From Flavobacteriaceae bacterium (GTDB lineage Bacteria; Bacteroidota; Bacteroidia; Flavobacteriales; Flavobacteriaceae), in contig JABHWD010000029.1 of assembly GCA_018657955.1 (NCBI GenBank), positions 1 to 64,000 of the forward strand: a stretch of 64,000 nt of DNA, given 5' to 3'. The position numbers were made by a program, and so were the translations under genes. Below are positions 1-7,845 of the stretch, one piece after another. Each line of letters begins with the position of its first letter. Position 1 is the stretch's first letter. A model generated the notes under the pieces. That model did not search any database. It worked only from the letters and a program-made list of their open reading frames with translations, and was not told the origin of the DNA.

Positions 1-27
1 AGTATTGATTTTTCTAATTTCATAATA

Positions 28-393
28 TCAAGATGCACTTGGTTTTACCGAAAACGCAAAATTAGTTGTCCATCCCCATTCTTCTTCTTTTTCTAGTGAC
101 GATTGATAGCTACTTTCAATTTTTGCTACAAATGAATCACCATTATTAGAAACTATTCCATCGTCATGATAAAAAGTTCCATTACCTATATGAGCTTTTA
201 AAGTTTCATAATCTCTCGCTGCCCAGGCCGCATCAATTTTTTTAAATACTTCTACGGTTTCTTGACTTCCCATCATAATAGTCTGATCTGAACCATCAAT
301 AAAACCATTTGTAGGTACATCACAAACATGATTATTATCAGCACATGAAATAAATAGCCCAATTAGGCTAAATAATAAAATATAATTTTTCAT
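28..393 (-). CDS. SnoaL-like lipoprotein, short or truncated at the C-terminus
   Basis: A 121-residue protein beginning with a lipoprotein signal (hydrophobic stretch then the lipobox LFISC, Cys at about residue 17), so it is probably membrane-anchored on the periplasmic side. The region around residues 40-110 resembles the NTF2/SnoaL-like fold of the lipoprotein at 35179-35751: both have a sequence of the type 'WAARDYETLKAHIGNGT' followed by a Trp-rich segment. Compared with that 190-residue paralogue the last 50-60 residues are missing; the stop lies only 27 bases from the window edge, so I cannot tell a genuine short form from a frameshift or nonsense mutation. No catalytic role can be assigned from sequence. 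Confidence 0.6.
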   Translation of the reverse strand: MKNYILLFSLIGLFISCADNNHVCDVPTNGFIDGSDQTIMMGSQETVEVFKKIDAAWAARDYETLKAHIGNGTFYHDDGIVSNNGDSFVAKIESSYQSSLEKEEEWGWTTNFAFSVKPSAS

Positions 394-474
394 AATATAG
401 TTTTTAATTAGCTCTCAAGATAGTGAAATAATAAATAAAAAAACTATAAAAATACTTGATGGTTAATCTGTTTT

Positions 475-1326
475 TTATAAATCTATTAATTTAAATTTTA
501 TCCTATTTCCCATGTGTTTTTGAGATAGTTTATTTATTGATTTTTTAGATAATTGAAGTATTCTAGGATATCCTCCACATGTTTGAGAATCTCTCATTAG
601 AATTATTATTTTTCCAGATTTAGTTAGCTGAACAGTTCCTTGCATTACTAATGAAGTAATTATAGGATCAAGTTGATTTTTGAATGACTCCTTTAATTGA
701 TAAGCCATTCTATCATTATTGTTTGAAATTGTAAATGTTTTATTTAATAAAACTTGTTTTTGTTTGGTTGTTAATTTATCAAATTCTGGCCCCTTGAAAA
801 CTTCAATTATATTGTTTTTAAAATGCTCCAAATAATTAACTTTAATTATAGTTCTTTTCGTTATTATATTTTTTAATTTTTTAATCTTCAAATTCTCACC
901 ATTTATGATTTTATTCGATTTAGTAATACTAGAATGCATACTTCTACTATTCATGATTTTACCTGCCAGGAAACCTCCAGAAACACTTAGGTAAGAACGT
1001 AACCCATATTTCAACTTTCCAAATTTCAAAACATCACCTTTATTGATTTGATATACTCGATTTATATCGATAGAATTGTCATTTATTGATGGACTAATAT
1101 CTGCCCCTGTTATACATATTTTAGTTTCCTCCAAGAATTTTAAAATAGGTCCTGTCATAGTTATTTCCATTACAGCATCATTGTCATTGTTACCTAATAA
1201 TTTATTTGACAGAACTGACGAAAGCTGATCCATTGATCCAGATATAGGAACTCCATAATTTTCATATCCAAACCTTCCAAGATCTTGTATTGTAGAATAA
1301 AGTCCTGATTTAATAATTTCAATCAT
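475..1326 (-). CDS. pxpC: 5-oxoprolinase subunit PxpC (KipA/AHS2 family)
   Basis: 283 residues matching the biotin-dependent carboxyltransferase-like AHS2 family. The start carries the family hallmark 'TIQDLGRFGYENYGVPISG' and the end has 'TCGGYPRILQLS'. PxpC works with PxpA and PxpB in ATP-dependent opening of 5-oxoproline (pyroglutamate) to glutamate in the cytoplasm. It is the last gene of a four-gene operon reading leftwards (Nramp-like, pxpA, pxpB, pxpC), and its start overlaps the end of pxpB by 8 nt, implying translational coupling. Urea amidolyase-type carboxyltransferases share the fold, but the adjacent pxpA and pxpB make 5-oxoprolinase the better call. Confidence 0.9.
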   Translation of the reverse strand: MIEIIKSGLYSTIQDLGRFGYENYGVPISGSMDQLSSVLSNKLLGNNDNDAVMEITMTGPILKFLEETKICITGADISPSINDNSIDINRVYQINKGDVLKFGKLKYGLRSYLSVSGGFLAGKIMNSRSMHSSITKSNKIINGENLKIKKLKNIITKRTIIKVNYLEHFKNNIIEVFKGPEFDKLTTKQKQVLLNKTFTISNNNDRMAYQLKESFKNQLDPIITSLVMQGTVQLTKSGKIIILMRDSQTCGGYPRILQLSKKSINKLSQKHMGNRIKFKLIDL

Positions 1327-2056
1327 TAATTTGAGTTTTTACTGGTTTATAAATATTGGATTCAACCTGTATCTTAATCAATTCATGTTCTTTTAATGAT
1401 ATTGGACTAAATTTTACTTTATCTCCAGGTTTAATAAAACATGGAGAGGTCTTATTAATATTAAATAAATTAATTGGTGAGTTTCCAATAATATACCATC
1501 CTCCAGGGCTATTATTTGGGTATATGCCAGTTTGAGACCCTCCAATTCCTACAGCCCCCTTAGGAACATTTAAAACTGGTTTTTCTTTACGTGGATGATG
1601 TATCTTTTTATCTAATCCCCCTAAATATAAAAAACCAGGAAGAAAACCTATATTATAAACTCTATAATCTTTAGAACTATGCAAAGAAACAATCTCTTCT
1701 TTTTTTATAGAAAGGCTTTTTTCTAAATAATTTAAATCATGTCCAAGTTCAATATCATAACAGACAGGTATTTCCCATTTATTAAAATCCTTTTTTTGTG
1801 TTGATCCAATTTTTATATAAATATTTTTTAATTCAGAGATTTTACTTTTAGGATTTATATTTTCTTCATATGTAATTAGTAGAGAATTATAGGAGTTTTT
1901 TAAATAGATATTATTATTGAGATATTTATTCTCAATTTCTGATTTAAATAATAAAATATTTTCTAAAATAGATTCATGAATTATTGAGGGCCATTCAACT
2001 AGAATAGAACTTTCTCCAAATCTTTTATATTTTAAATTATATGATTTTAATTTCAA
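1319..2056 (-). CDS. pxpB: 5-oxoprolinase subunit PxpB (KipI/AHS1 family)
   Basis: 245 residues of the AHS1/KipI family. The C-terminal half has the family signature 'GFLPGFLYLGGLD', then 'PRKEKPVLNVPKGAVGIGG' and 'SPGGWYIIGNSP'. In Bacillus subtilis the homologue KipI was first described as an inhibitor of the sporulation kinase KinA; the general role is as the partner of PxpC in 5-oxoprolinase. The ATG at 2056 overlaps the end of pxpA by 20 nt and the 3' end overlaps pxpC, so the three subunits are tightly coupled. No other in-frame ATG is close, which supports this start. Confidence 0.9.
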   Translation of the reverse strand: MKLKSYNLKYKRFGESSILVEWPSIIHESILENILLFKSEIENKYLNNNIYLKNSYNSLLITYEENINPKSKISELKNIYIKIGSTQKKDFNKWEIPVCYDIELGHDLNYLEKSLSIKKEEIVSLHSSKDYRVYNIGFLPGFLYLGGLDKKIHHPRKEKPVLNVPKGAVGIGGSQTGIYPNNSPGGWYIIGNSPINLFNINKTSPCFIKPGDKVKFSPISLKEHELIKIQVESNIYKPVKTQIND

Positions 2057-2768
2057 TATTATTTAATTTTAAGTGTAACTCTTCTAGCAATTCAATAGCA
2101 TTTGGATTATCACCATGAATACATAAGGTGTCAAACTCAACACTTATTTCTTTTTTATCAACGCTTATAATTTTATTATTAATAATATTATAAACGTGTT
2201 TAAACATTTCGTTAGAATTTTCTATTAATGCATTAGGATTGTCCCTAGAAACCAATGTTAGGTTAGAGTTATAGTTTCTGTCTATAAATAATTCATTACA
2301 TATTTTAACTCCTTCTTCTCTAGCCATTTTAGAAATAAGAGAAGAATAGGGGGTATATAATTTTGTGTTGATCTCTTTTGTTAAATCAATTATAATTCTT
2401 GCAGTTTCTTTATCATTTGATGCAAAATTATAAAGTGCTCCATGAGGTTTTATATGATTTAAATCAACATTTTCTTGAATCAATATAGTTCTTAAAGCTT
2501 GTATTTGATTTTTCAAAGATTTTACTAGCTTGTCCTTACTAATATTCATTATTTTTCTGCCAAAATTTTTCCTATCAGGAAACGATGGATGAGCACCAAT
2601 TTTTAAATTATTCTTTTTAGCTAATCTTACAACTGACAACATTGTCTCTAAATTACCAGCATGTCCTCCACAAGCTATATTACAAGAAGAAATTAATGGA
2701 AAAAGTTGATCTTCATTCCCAATCCCTTCACCGACATCTGCATTTATATCAATTTTAAGATTTTTCAT
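2037..2768 (-). CDS. pxpA: 5-oxoprolinase subunit PxpA (LamB/YcsF family)
   Basis: 243 residues with the LamB/YcsF signature at the start ('INADVGEGIGNE', then 'SCNIACGGHAGN') and the later motifs 'KIGAHPSFPDRKNFGR', 'HIKPHGALYN' and 'LCIHGDNPNA'. This is the subunit thought to catalyse the ring-opening step of 5-oxoproline hydrolysis together with PxpBC. Conserved His and Asp residues of the TIM-barrel-like active site are present. It begins directly after the stop codon of the Nramp-like transporter and overlaps pxpB, so uptake and hydrolysis are probably co-expressed. Confidence 0.92.
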   Translation of the reverse strand: MKNLKIDINADVGEGIGNEDQLFPLISSCNIACGGHAGNLETMLSVVRLAKKNNLKIGAHPSFPDRKNFGRKIMNISKDKLVKSLKNQIQALRTILIQENVDLNHIKPHGALYNFASNDKETARIIIDLTKEINTKLYTPYSSLISKMAREEGVKICNELFIDRNYNSNLTLVSRDNPNALIENSNEMFKHVYNIINNKIISVDKKEISVEFDTLCIHGDNPNAIELLEELHLKLNNIEIKII

Positions 2769-3995
2769 TTATAATAATTCAAAAACTTTTAGAATACTTT
2801 TCAATCCAAGAAAAATAGTAATAACCAGAATTGCTAAACCAATAAAATTTTGCCATTTAGAATTTTTATATTTTCCTAGAATGGAATCTTTATTTACAAT
2901 CCATATTAAAAAACCTGCAATTACAGGCAGTAATATTCCATTAGCCACTTGAGCAAATTTTATTATTTCTATAGATTTGTATCCTGAAGATGAAGATATA
3001 ACTCCAGCGAGTAAAATAAACATCCAAACACTTCTAAACTTTAAACCTTTCATGTTCAATGACCATCCCAAACATCCAGCGGCCACAAAAGATGCAGCTA
3101 GGGGAGCGGTTATTGCACTTGTTATTCCAGCTGAAAATAATCCAACAGCTAAGATGTATTTAGAATACACACCATAAAGTGGTTCAATTCCCTTTGCTAA
3201 ATCAGCAGCATTATTAATGTTTTCAATATTTAATGAAGCACTAGAAATAATTATACACATAGAAACTATTCCTCCAAGTATAATAGAAATTATAGTATCA
3301 TTTCTTGCAAATTTTAAATCACTTTTATTTTTCCATCTTTCTTTAACTAATGAAGCATGAAGAAAAAGATTGTATGGCACTACAGTTGTGCCAATTAATC
3401 CAATAATTATTAAAATACTTCCTTTAGGGAACTTAGGTATAAATAAACCCTTTAATAAATCAATTATATCTGGTTTAGTTATTATAGCAGTTATAATAAA
3501 TGATAAACTCATTATTATTACTAGAAAAATTAATGATCTTTCAAGAATTTTATAATTTCCTGCGTACAATAAAGCAAATGCTATTAATCCTAAAATAATG
3601 CTATAAAAATTAATATTAATATTTAGAATATTTAAGGTTTTTTCTCCAAAGACAGCTTCTAATCCTAATACTCCTCCACTTATATTTCCAGCTTCATAGG
3701 CTGCATTTCCTATTACTATAGAAGACAATATTAGTGTTATTACAACATTTCTAAAATTAGGGTTTTTAATTTCTTCTCGAATAACTTGAGAAAGTCCTTT
3801 ATTAGATATAATTCCAAGACGGGCAGACATCTCTTGAAGAACTATTGTAGCAATTATTGATAAAACTAGAGTCCATAAAAGAGAAAAACCAAAATCAACT
3901 CCAGCTATACTACATAAAGTAACAGTTCCTGGACCAATAAATGCTGCAGCGACTAACGGTCCTGGACCAATATTATTAATCCATTTTTTCACCAA
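2769..3995 (-). CDS. Nramp-family (LeuT-fold) transporter lacking canonical metal ligands
   Basis: 408 residues with about 11 hydrophobic segments and the Nramp family layout. In metal-transporting Nramps the TM1 motif is DPGN and the TM6 motif is MPHN. Here the corresponding stretches are 'FIGPGTVT' (residues 19-26, Gly21 for Asp and Thr24 for Asn) and 'VPYNLFLH' (206-213, Val and Tyr for Met and His). It is the first gene of the pxp operon; B. subtilis also carries an Nramp-like gene (ycsG) beside ycsF. Family membership is clear, but manganese or iron transport is doubtful; import of 5-oxoproline or another small organic substrate is an inference from context. The ATG at 3995 is divergent from the endonuclease gene. 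Confidence 0.85.
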   Translation of the reverse strand: MVKKWINNIGPGPLVAAAFIGPGTVTLCSIAGVDFGFSLLWTLVLSIIATIVLQEMSARLGIISNKGLSQVIREEIKNPNFRNVVITLILSSIVIGNAAYEAGNISGGVLGLEAVFGEKTLNILNININFYSIILGLIAFALLYAGNYKILERSLIFLVIIMSLSFIITAIITKPDIIDLLKGLFIPKFPKGSILIIIGLIGTTVVPYNLFLHASLVKERWKNKSDLKFARNDTIISIILGGIVSMCIIISSASLNIENINNAADLAKGIEPLYGVYSKYILAVGLFSAGITSAITAPLAASFVAAGCLGWSLNMKGLKFRSVWMFILLAGVISSSSGYKSIEIIKFAQVANGILLPVIAGFLIWIVNKDSILGKYKNSKWQNFIGLAILVITIFLGLKSILKVFELL

Positions 3996-4036
3996 TAGTT
4001 ATTTAATTGCAATTTAATAACTTTAAAGAAGAATTT

Positions 4037-4660
4037 ATGATTTATCTAAAATTTAAAAAATATCTTTTATTACTCCTCATAATTCTTTTTTCGTGTAGTG
4101 AAAGTGAAGGAGAAGATTCAATTCCAGTCCTTAGATCTAATGTGCTTATAGACAAAGGAATATTTAAGGTGTCTTATAATGAAATTTTTGAACAACCAAA
4201 CTGGATTGAATATACTGTTTCAAACCGTCCAAAAAATGTAGATAGAGGAAACAAAGATTTTTATTTAGAATCAGGAGTTTTTACTTCAGATAACGCTGAT
4301 TATTACAAAAACGAATGGGATAAAGGACATTTAGCCCCAGCCGCAACATTTAGTGATAGTGAAGATAATCTCAATAAAACATTTTCATTTATAAATTGTG
4401 CAATGCAAATTGATAATTTAAATAGGGGGGAATGGGCTCAATTAGAACAACAGGTAAGAGATTGGTCAGTAAATGGAAATGTTAATGTAAAGATTGAATT
4501 AGTTTTTGCTGCTAACCATATTATTAGAACTACAGGTGTGCATGTGCCAACTGGGTTTTGGAAGAATTTAACTTTCTCTAATGGAAATCAAACGTGCTAT
4601 TACTTTCCAAACTCTTCAACTAATAAAAATTGGGATCAATACGAAAACACTTGTAATTAA
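4037..4660 (+). CDS. DNA/RNA non-specific endonuclease, lipoprotein
   Basis: About 207 residues from the ATG at 4037; an upstream TTG at 4007 in the same frame would put ten polar residues before the signal peptide, so the ATG is preferred. The N-terminus is a lipoprotein signal ending in 'LFSCSES'. The NucA-type (beta-beta-alpha metal) signature DRGH appears as 'DKGHLAPAA', followed by the Asn-bearing 'DNLNRGEWAQLE', which supplies the metal-binding Asn. The His of 'KGH' would be the general base. The protein is short for the family, and the C-terminal strand ends at 'YENTCN'. Likely role: periplasmic or surface degradation of extracellular nucleic acid. Confidence 0.85.
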   Translation: MIYLKFKKYLLLLLIILFSCSESEGEDSIPVLRSNVLIDKGIFKVSYNEIFEQPNWIEYTVSNRPKNVDRGNKDFYLESGVFTSDNADYYKNEWDKGHLAPAATFSDSEDNLNKTFSFINCAMQIDNLNRGEWAQLEQQVRDWSVNGNVNVKIELVFAANHIIRTTGVHVPTGFWKNLTFSNGNQTCYYFPNSSTNKNWDQYENTCN

Positions 4661-4670
4661 TTTTATAGAG

Positions 4671-5267
4671 TTAAAATCTTTTACCAATTGAAAAACCTCC
4701 TCTTACAACTACTGTTGATCTATCGCCGTTATTATCATCATCATCATATAAGCCGTTATTATCATCATCATATAATAAATTTCTACCTAACCCAAATAAA
4801 ATTTCAAAAGTAAAACCTTTTCTATTGATCCATTTACTACCAACAGCAAGGCCTGGTGCTATATCAAAGTAATTCTCCATTCCTGCTTCTCCAAAAGCAA
4901 ATTTTGAAAAAGCTTCAGCAAAGAATCCCTTACTTCCAAAATCTTCTGATTTTGAAAAATAGAATCTGTAATAAGGTGTTATTACAAATTTATCATTCCA
5001 GTCAATCCCATCATCATTATTACTACCTAAATTTAAAAAAAGTGTTGCTCCAAAACCAGAAGATGAGTCATTGGTTTTTTCATATCCCACAGTTAATGCA
5101 GGGAGTATTAATAAATCTAAGAAATCAATTTTTAATTCATTTTGTCCTAATGAACTTGTAAATTCTTCAATTTGTTTGTCTGATTTAATAACAACAACTT
5201 CATTGACATCGTTTTGTGCAATTAGAATAGATGGAATGATTAGAAATATTAATACGAATTTTCTCAT
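4671..5267 (-). CDS. Putative outer-membrane beta-barrel protein
   Basis: 198 residues with a cleavable signal peptide ('FLIIPSILIAQ') and then alternating amphipathic strands rich in Gly and aromatics ('PALTVGYEKT', 'PYYRFYFSK', 'GFFAEAFSKFAFGE', 'GFSIGKRF'), ending in a C-terminal Phe as many outer-membrane barrels do. I see no enzymatic motif. Near the C-terminus an acidic loop is encoded by an imperfect tandem duplication (4725-4775) giving two copies of a D-rich 'DDDNNGLY'-like block, which could bind calcium or simply be a length-variable surface loop. It is convergent with the endonuclease gene, 10 bp apart. Confidence 0.65.
   Translation of the reverse strand: MRKFVLIFLIIPSILIAQNDVNEVVVIKSDKQIEEFTSSLGQNELKIDFLDLLILPALTVGYEKTNDSSSGFGATLFLNLGSNNDDGIDWNDKFVITPYYRFYFSKSEDFGSKGFFAEAFSKFAFGEAGMENYFDIAPGLAVGSKWINRKGFTFEILFGLGRNLLYDDDNNGLYDDDDNNGDRSTVVVRGGFSIGKRF
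4725..4775. repeat. Short tandem duplication in outer-membrane protein gene
   Basis: Two adjacent copies of a GCCGTTATTATCATCATC-type unit: 4725-4751 (27 nt) and 4752-4775 (24 nt). They differ by one ATC triplet, so the reading frame is kept. On the minus strand they encode acidic D/N-rich repeats. The pattern suggests slippage-driven length variation in a loop. Confidence 0.75.
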
Positions 5268-5361
5268 GAATTTTTTTTTGCAATATAATAAATATTTGTA
5301 TTAAGCTTTATTTTAAAATATTAATAATTAATAATTATTTTTTGTTTAATTAAATTCCTTA

Positions 5362-5402
5362 CTAAACCATAGGGCAATCTTCTTCTTCTTTTAAAATTAT
5401 TA
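5362..5402 (-). repeat. Attachment-like repeat, copy A (outermost)
   Basis: Begins CTAAACCATAG like the others, then diverges (GGGCAATC) and has one extra TTC before TTTTAAAATTATT. Read on the minus strand in the recombinase frame it still gives LKEEEDCPMV and a stop, so its 3-nt length difference is in frame. It is the most diverged copy and the farthest from the recombinase. Confidence 0.85.
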
Positions 5403-5423
5403 TCAAGTGTTTATGATTTATTT

Positions 5424-6674
5424 TCAGATTTTAATCGTTAAAACATCTCCAAATCGTGTAGTATAACAAGGAGATAGTTTCTCTTGTCTGAGCTTCCATT
5501 TTCTTACAAATCCTTGTGCAGCCAAACGAATCTTATCTCTACCCATCAACATATTTATTTTATCTACCGAATACATCAATTTCTTTTGTTTATCTCTATT
5601 TATTGTATCAAACAAACTCATTTGCACCTCATCTTGTGGTGTAGTATTTCCTACTATCACTCCTGCCTTTTTATATACACAATCATCTCTGTAAATATAC
5701 TCAAGTGCTTTGTTTGCCATATTCACTATCTCCATACTATCATTGGTAGGTATTTCAAAATTGAGTGTGATGTATGGGTGGTATTGTTTCATATTAGGTT
5801 TAAAAGGATTTGTTGTGATAAATACACTTATTTTAGAACAGCAACTCTTCTCCTTGCGTAATTTAGTTGCACAAGTATTTGCAAAGGTGCTGACGGCTTC
5901 ACTTAACTTCTTGCAGGACTTCACTTCTTTACCAAAGGAACGAGCCGTACAAATGTTATTTTTACGTTGCGTTGTGAGTTCCAAGTCATAACACTTTTCT
6001 CCTTTGAGTTCTTTTTGTAAACGAACAGCATTTACCGAGAAATTTCTTCTTATCCAACCTTCATCCGTACTTATAAACTCCAATGCAGTACGGATTCCGG
6101 ATTGTTTCAATCGTTTTGCATATTTCCTGCCAACACCCCACAAATCTTCCACAGGAAACACATTTAATGCCCTTTTGATGAGGTCTTCATCATCCAAGAT
6201 AAATATACCTTTCTTGGTGTGTTTCTTAGCGATATGATTTGCCACTTTCGCTAAGGATTTTGTAGATGCTAAACCAATGGAAATAGGAATCCCTGTCCAT
6301 TGTTTTACTTTCTTTATGATGGCTAATGCCCTATCCAAATCTACTAAATCAGAAAAGTCCAAAAAGGCTTCATCAATGGAGTAAACCTCCATAACTTCAA
6401 CTTCCTCCCTTATCACACTCATTACTCTATCAGACATATCTCCATATAAGGCAAAATTTGTAGAGAATACATTGACTTTGTTCTTATCAATTAAGGACTT
6501 AATTTTAAAAGCGGGTTCCCCCATCTTTATCCCTAATGCCTTGGCTTCATTACTCCTTGCAATTACACATCCATCATTATTGGATAGTACTACAATAGGT
6601 TTGTTCCTTAATTTAGGATTAAACGCCCTCTCACAAGAGGCATAGAAGTTATTGCAATCGGCTAATCCTATCAT
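5424..6674 (-). CDS. umuC: Y-family DNA polymerase V catalytic subunit UmuC
   Basis: 416 residues. The N-terminus has the Y-family metal-binding motif 'DCNNFYASCERAF' and the palm has the catalytic pair in 'YSIDEAFLDFSD'. The HhH/thumb region follows, with the little-finger domain and a C-terminal DUF4113-like tail. UmuC performs error-prone translesion synthesis with processed UmuD. It overlaps the end of umuD by 4 nt (ATGA), a coupled operon. The pair sits between repeat copies A and B as the cargo of one unit, and it appears less AT-rich by eye than the surrounding chromosome, consistent with acquisition. Confidence 0.95.
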   Translation of the reverse strand: MIGLADCNNFYASCERAFNPKLRNKPIVVLSNNDGCVIARSNEAKALGIKMGEPAFKIKSLIDKNKVNVFSTNFALYGDMSDRVMSVIREEVEVMEVYSIDEAFLDFSDLVDLDRALAIIKKVKQWTGIPISIGLASTKSLAKVANHIAKKHTKKGIFILDDEDLIKRALNVFPVEDLWGVGRKYAKRLKQSGIRTALEFISTDEGWIRRNFSVNAVRLQKELKGEKCYDLELTTQRKNNICTARSFGKEVKSCKKLSEAVSTFANTCATKLRKEKSCCSKISVFITTNPFKPNMKQYHPYITLNFEIPTNDSMEIVNMANKALEYIYRDDCVYKKAGVIVGNTTPQDEVQMSLFDTINRDKQKKLMYSVDKINMLMGRDKIRLAAQGFVRKWKLRQEKLSPCYTTRFGDVLTIKI

Positions 6675-7108
6675 ACAAAATGATGAATTGAGTGAGCCAC
6701 TACACCAAATACCACAAAGTCCATATCTTTGGTTATCTCAATCGGTTTGTAATTATCGTTCTCTGCATTTAGGAACATTTTGGTTTTGGTCTTTTTGATA
6801 CGCTTTACTGTAAATTCTCCATCCAAGTAAGCCACCACAATACAGTTGTTTCTTACTTCAAGGGATTTATCCACTACCAACAAATCACCACTTACAATAC
6901 CCGCGCCAATCATAGAATCACCTATTACACGAACATAATAGGTTGCTGAAGGATGTTCTACCAAAAGGTCGTTTAAATCCAACTTAGCATCCAAATAATC
7001 GGCAGCAGGAGAAGGAAACCCTGCCGATACTCCATTTTCAAAATAAGGCATCTGTAATGGTTTTCCCACCTCAGCAGTATAGAACTCCAATGCCTTTGTT
7101 TTTTTCAT
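6671..7108 (-). CDS. umuD: UmuD-like S24 family autopeptidase
   Basis: 145 residues of the LexA/UmuD S24 family. The self-cleavage site is Ala29-Gly30 in 'GVSAGFPSP', the catalytic Ser is Ser65 in 'GDSMIGAGI' and the catalytic Lys is Lys102 in 'FTVKRI'. There is no N-terminal DNA-binding domain, which separates it from LexA. After RecA-stimulated cleavage it would activate UmuC for mutagenic bypass. It is first in the umuD-umuC operon; the 75 bp between its start and repeat copy B must contain its promoter, but I see no clear operator there. Confidence 0.95.
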   Translation of the reverse strand: MKKTKALEFYTAEVGKPLQMPYFENGVSAGFPSPAADYLDAKLDLNDLLVEHPSATYYVRVIGDSMIGAGIVSGDLLVVDKSLEVRNNCIVVAYLDGEFTVKRIKKTKTKMFLNAENDNYKPIEITKDMDFVVFGVVAHSIHHFV

Positions 7109-7183
7109 AATTATAAGTTATAAAATGACAATATTCATTAAGTTAAGAAATTATTAATAGACAATAAAACACTCTATAAAATT

Positions 7184-7220
7184 CTAAACCATAGGCATAT
7201 CTTCTTCTTTTAAAATTATT
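7184..7220 (-). repeat. Attachment-like repeat, copy B
   Basis: The 31-bp core is identical to the copy inside the recombinase gene, and is followed by the arm ATTATT. The arm supplies the TAA stop of the small gene reading leftwards (7216-7437). The core read in the recombinase frame gives LKEEDMPMV and a stop. Confidence 0.9.
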
Positions 7221-7437
7221 TTTCACATTCTTCGTGAACTTCTGATATAATAGGTTTTATATGTATATGTTCTTTTGGGATTAAAAAACTCGCACTTAAT
7301 TCAATTATCATTGCAATAAATGCTATTGATGAAGTAATATAAGCTTCTTCATAAACTGCAGTAATAAATTCTACAAAATGAAAAATTGAATGAATTCTTA
7401 GCCCAAATCTAATTATTTTAATATAATATTTTTTCAT
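7216..7437 (-). CDS. Small hydrophobic protein of unknown function (cassette cargo)
   Basis: 73 residues from the ATG at 7437; a TTG at 7458 would add seven residues but is less convincing. The start is basic ('MKKYYIKIIRFGLR'), followed by two likely membrane-spanning stretches around residues 15-35 and 36-52 and a charged tail with His and Glu ('HIHIKPIISEVHEECEK'). No recognised domain. It is the only gene in the 0.35-kb unit between copies B and C, and its stop codon falls inside the arm of copy B. A small integral membrane protein is likely; the role is unknown. Confidence 0.5.
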   Translation of the reverse strand: MKKYYIKIIRFGLRIHSIFHFVEFITAVYEEAYITSSIAFIAMIIELSASFLIPKEHIHIKPIISEVHEECEK

Positions 7438-7531
7438 AAAAACAGTTTCTGGCCACAATAATAAGATTTAATATCTAATAATTTAAGAAAGAAAAACAAA
7501 GATTGTAAACGATAGCGTTTCAGTCCACTTA

Positions 7532-7576
7532 CTAAACCATAGGTATATCTTCTTGTTTTAAAATTATTGTAAATTG
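7532..7576 (-). repeat. Attachment-like repeat, copy C
   Basis: Core with two substitutions relative to the recombinase copy (GGTATATC and CTTCTTG), followed by the longer arm ATTATTGTAAATTG shared with copy D. Read in the recombinase frame it gives LKQEDIPMV and a stop. The next gene starts 5 nt beyond the arm. Confidence 0.9.
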
Positions 7577-7581
7577 ATTGT

Positions 7582-7839
7582 ATGAAAGACATTAACAAAA
7601 AAATGTACTCTACATATGCACTAAACACACACATATTAGTTCAGCTTGGACAAAATATTCGCAAAATTAGAGAGAAGAAAAAAATTAGTATTGAAGATTT
7701 ATGTTACAATTTAGGCACTACAAAGAGAATCCTCTCAACTATAGAAAATGGCAATAAAAAACTTAGTATTATGTACTGTGAAAAAATAGCTTTTTCATTG
7801 GAAGTCCCACTGTGGAAACTTTTGAAATTTGAAGATTAA
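7582..7839 (+). CDS. XRE/Cro-type helix-turn-helix protein (cassette cargo)
   Basis: 85 residues with one helix-turn-helix domain at about residues 20-80: 'LGQNIRKIREKKKISIEDL' for the first helices and 'TTKRILSTIENGNKKLSI' for the turn and recognition region, ending 'VPLWKLLKFED'. It is a small DNA-binding regulator. It starts 5 nt after the arm of repeat copy C, so any promoter must lie in or before the repeat. The next gene begins 6 nt downstream on the same strand, so the two form a pair. Possible roles are autoregulator of the pair or antitoxin-like partner; the sequence does not decide. Confidence 0.8.
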   Translation: MKDINKKMYSTYALNTHILVQLGQNIRKIREKKKISIEDLCYNLGTTKRILSTIENGNKKLSIMYCEKIAFSLEVPLWKLLKFED

Positions 7840-7845
7840 TAAAAA

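Noticed and set aside
396-448. TATAGTTTTT/AAAAACTATA inverted repeat as a terminator
   Set aside because: The arms are short and AT-only apart from one base pair, and the loop is 33 nt; this is expected by chance in such AT-rich DNA.
4856-5161. Plus-strand frame opposite the outer-membrane protein
   Set aside because: It is a shadow of the real gene with low-complexity Gln/Leu content and no start or family support.
5484-6237. Plus-strand frames opposite umuC
   Set aside because: They are shadows of the strongly conserved umuC gene and show no domain similarity.
7507-7520. AAACG-ATAG-CGTTT hairpin as a terminator of a cassette gene
   Set aside because: It has only five base pairs and no T-run; too weak to call.
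7434-7634. A 66-codon minus-strand frame across repeat copy C
   Set aside because: It runs through the repeat and antisense to the HTH gene, with no domain or plausible start context.
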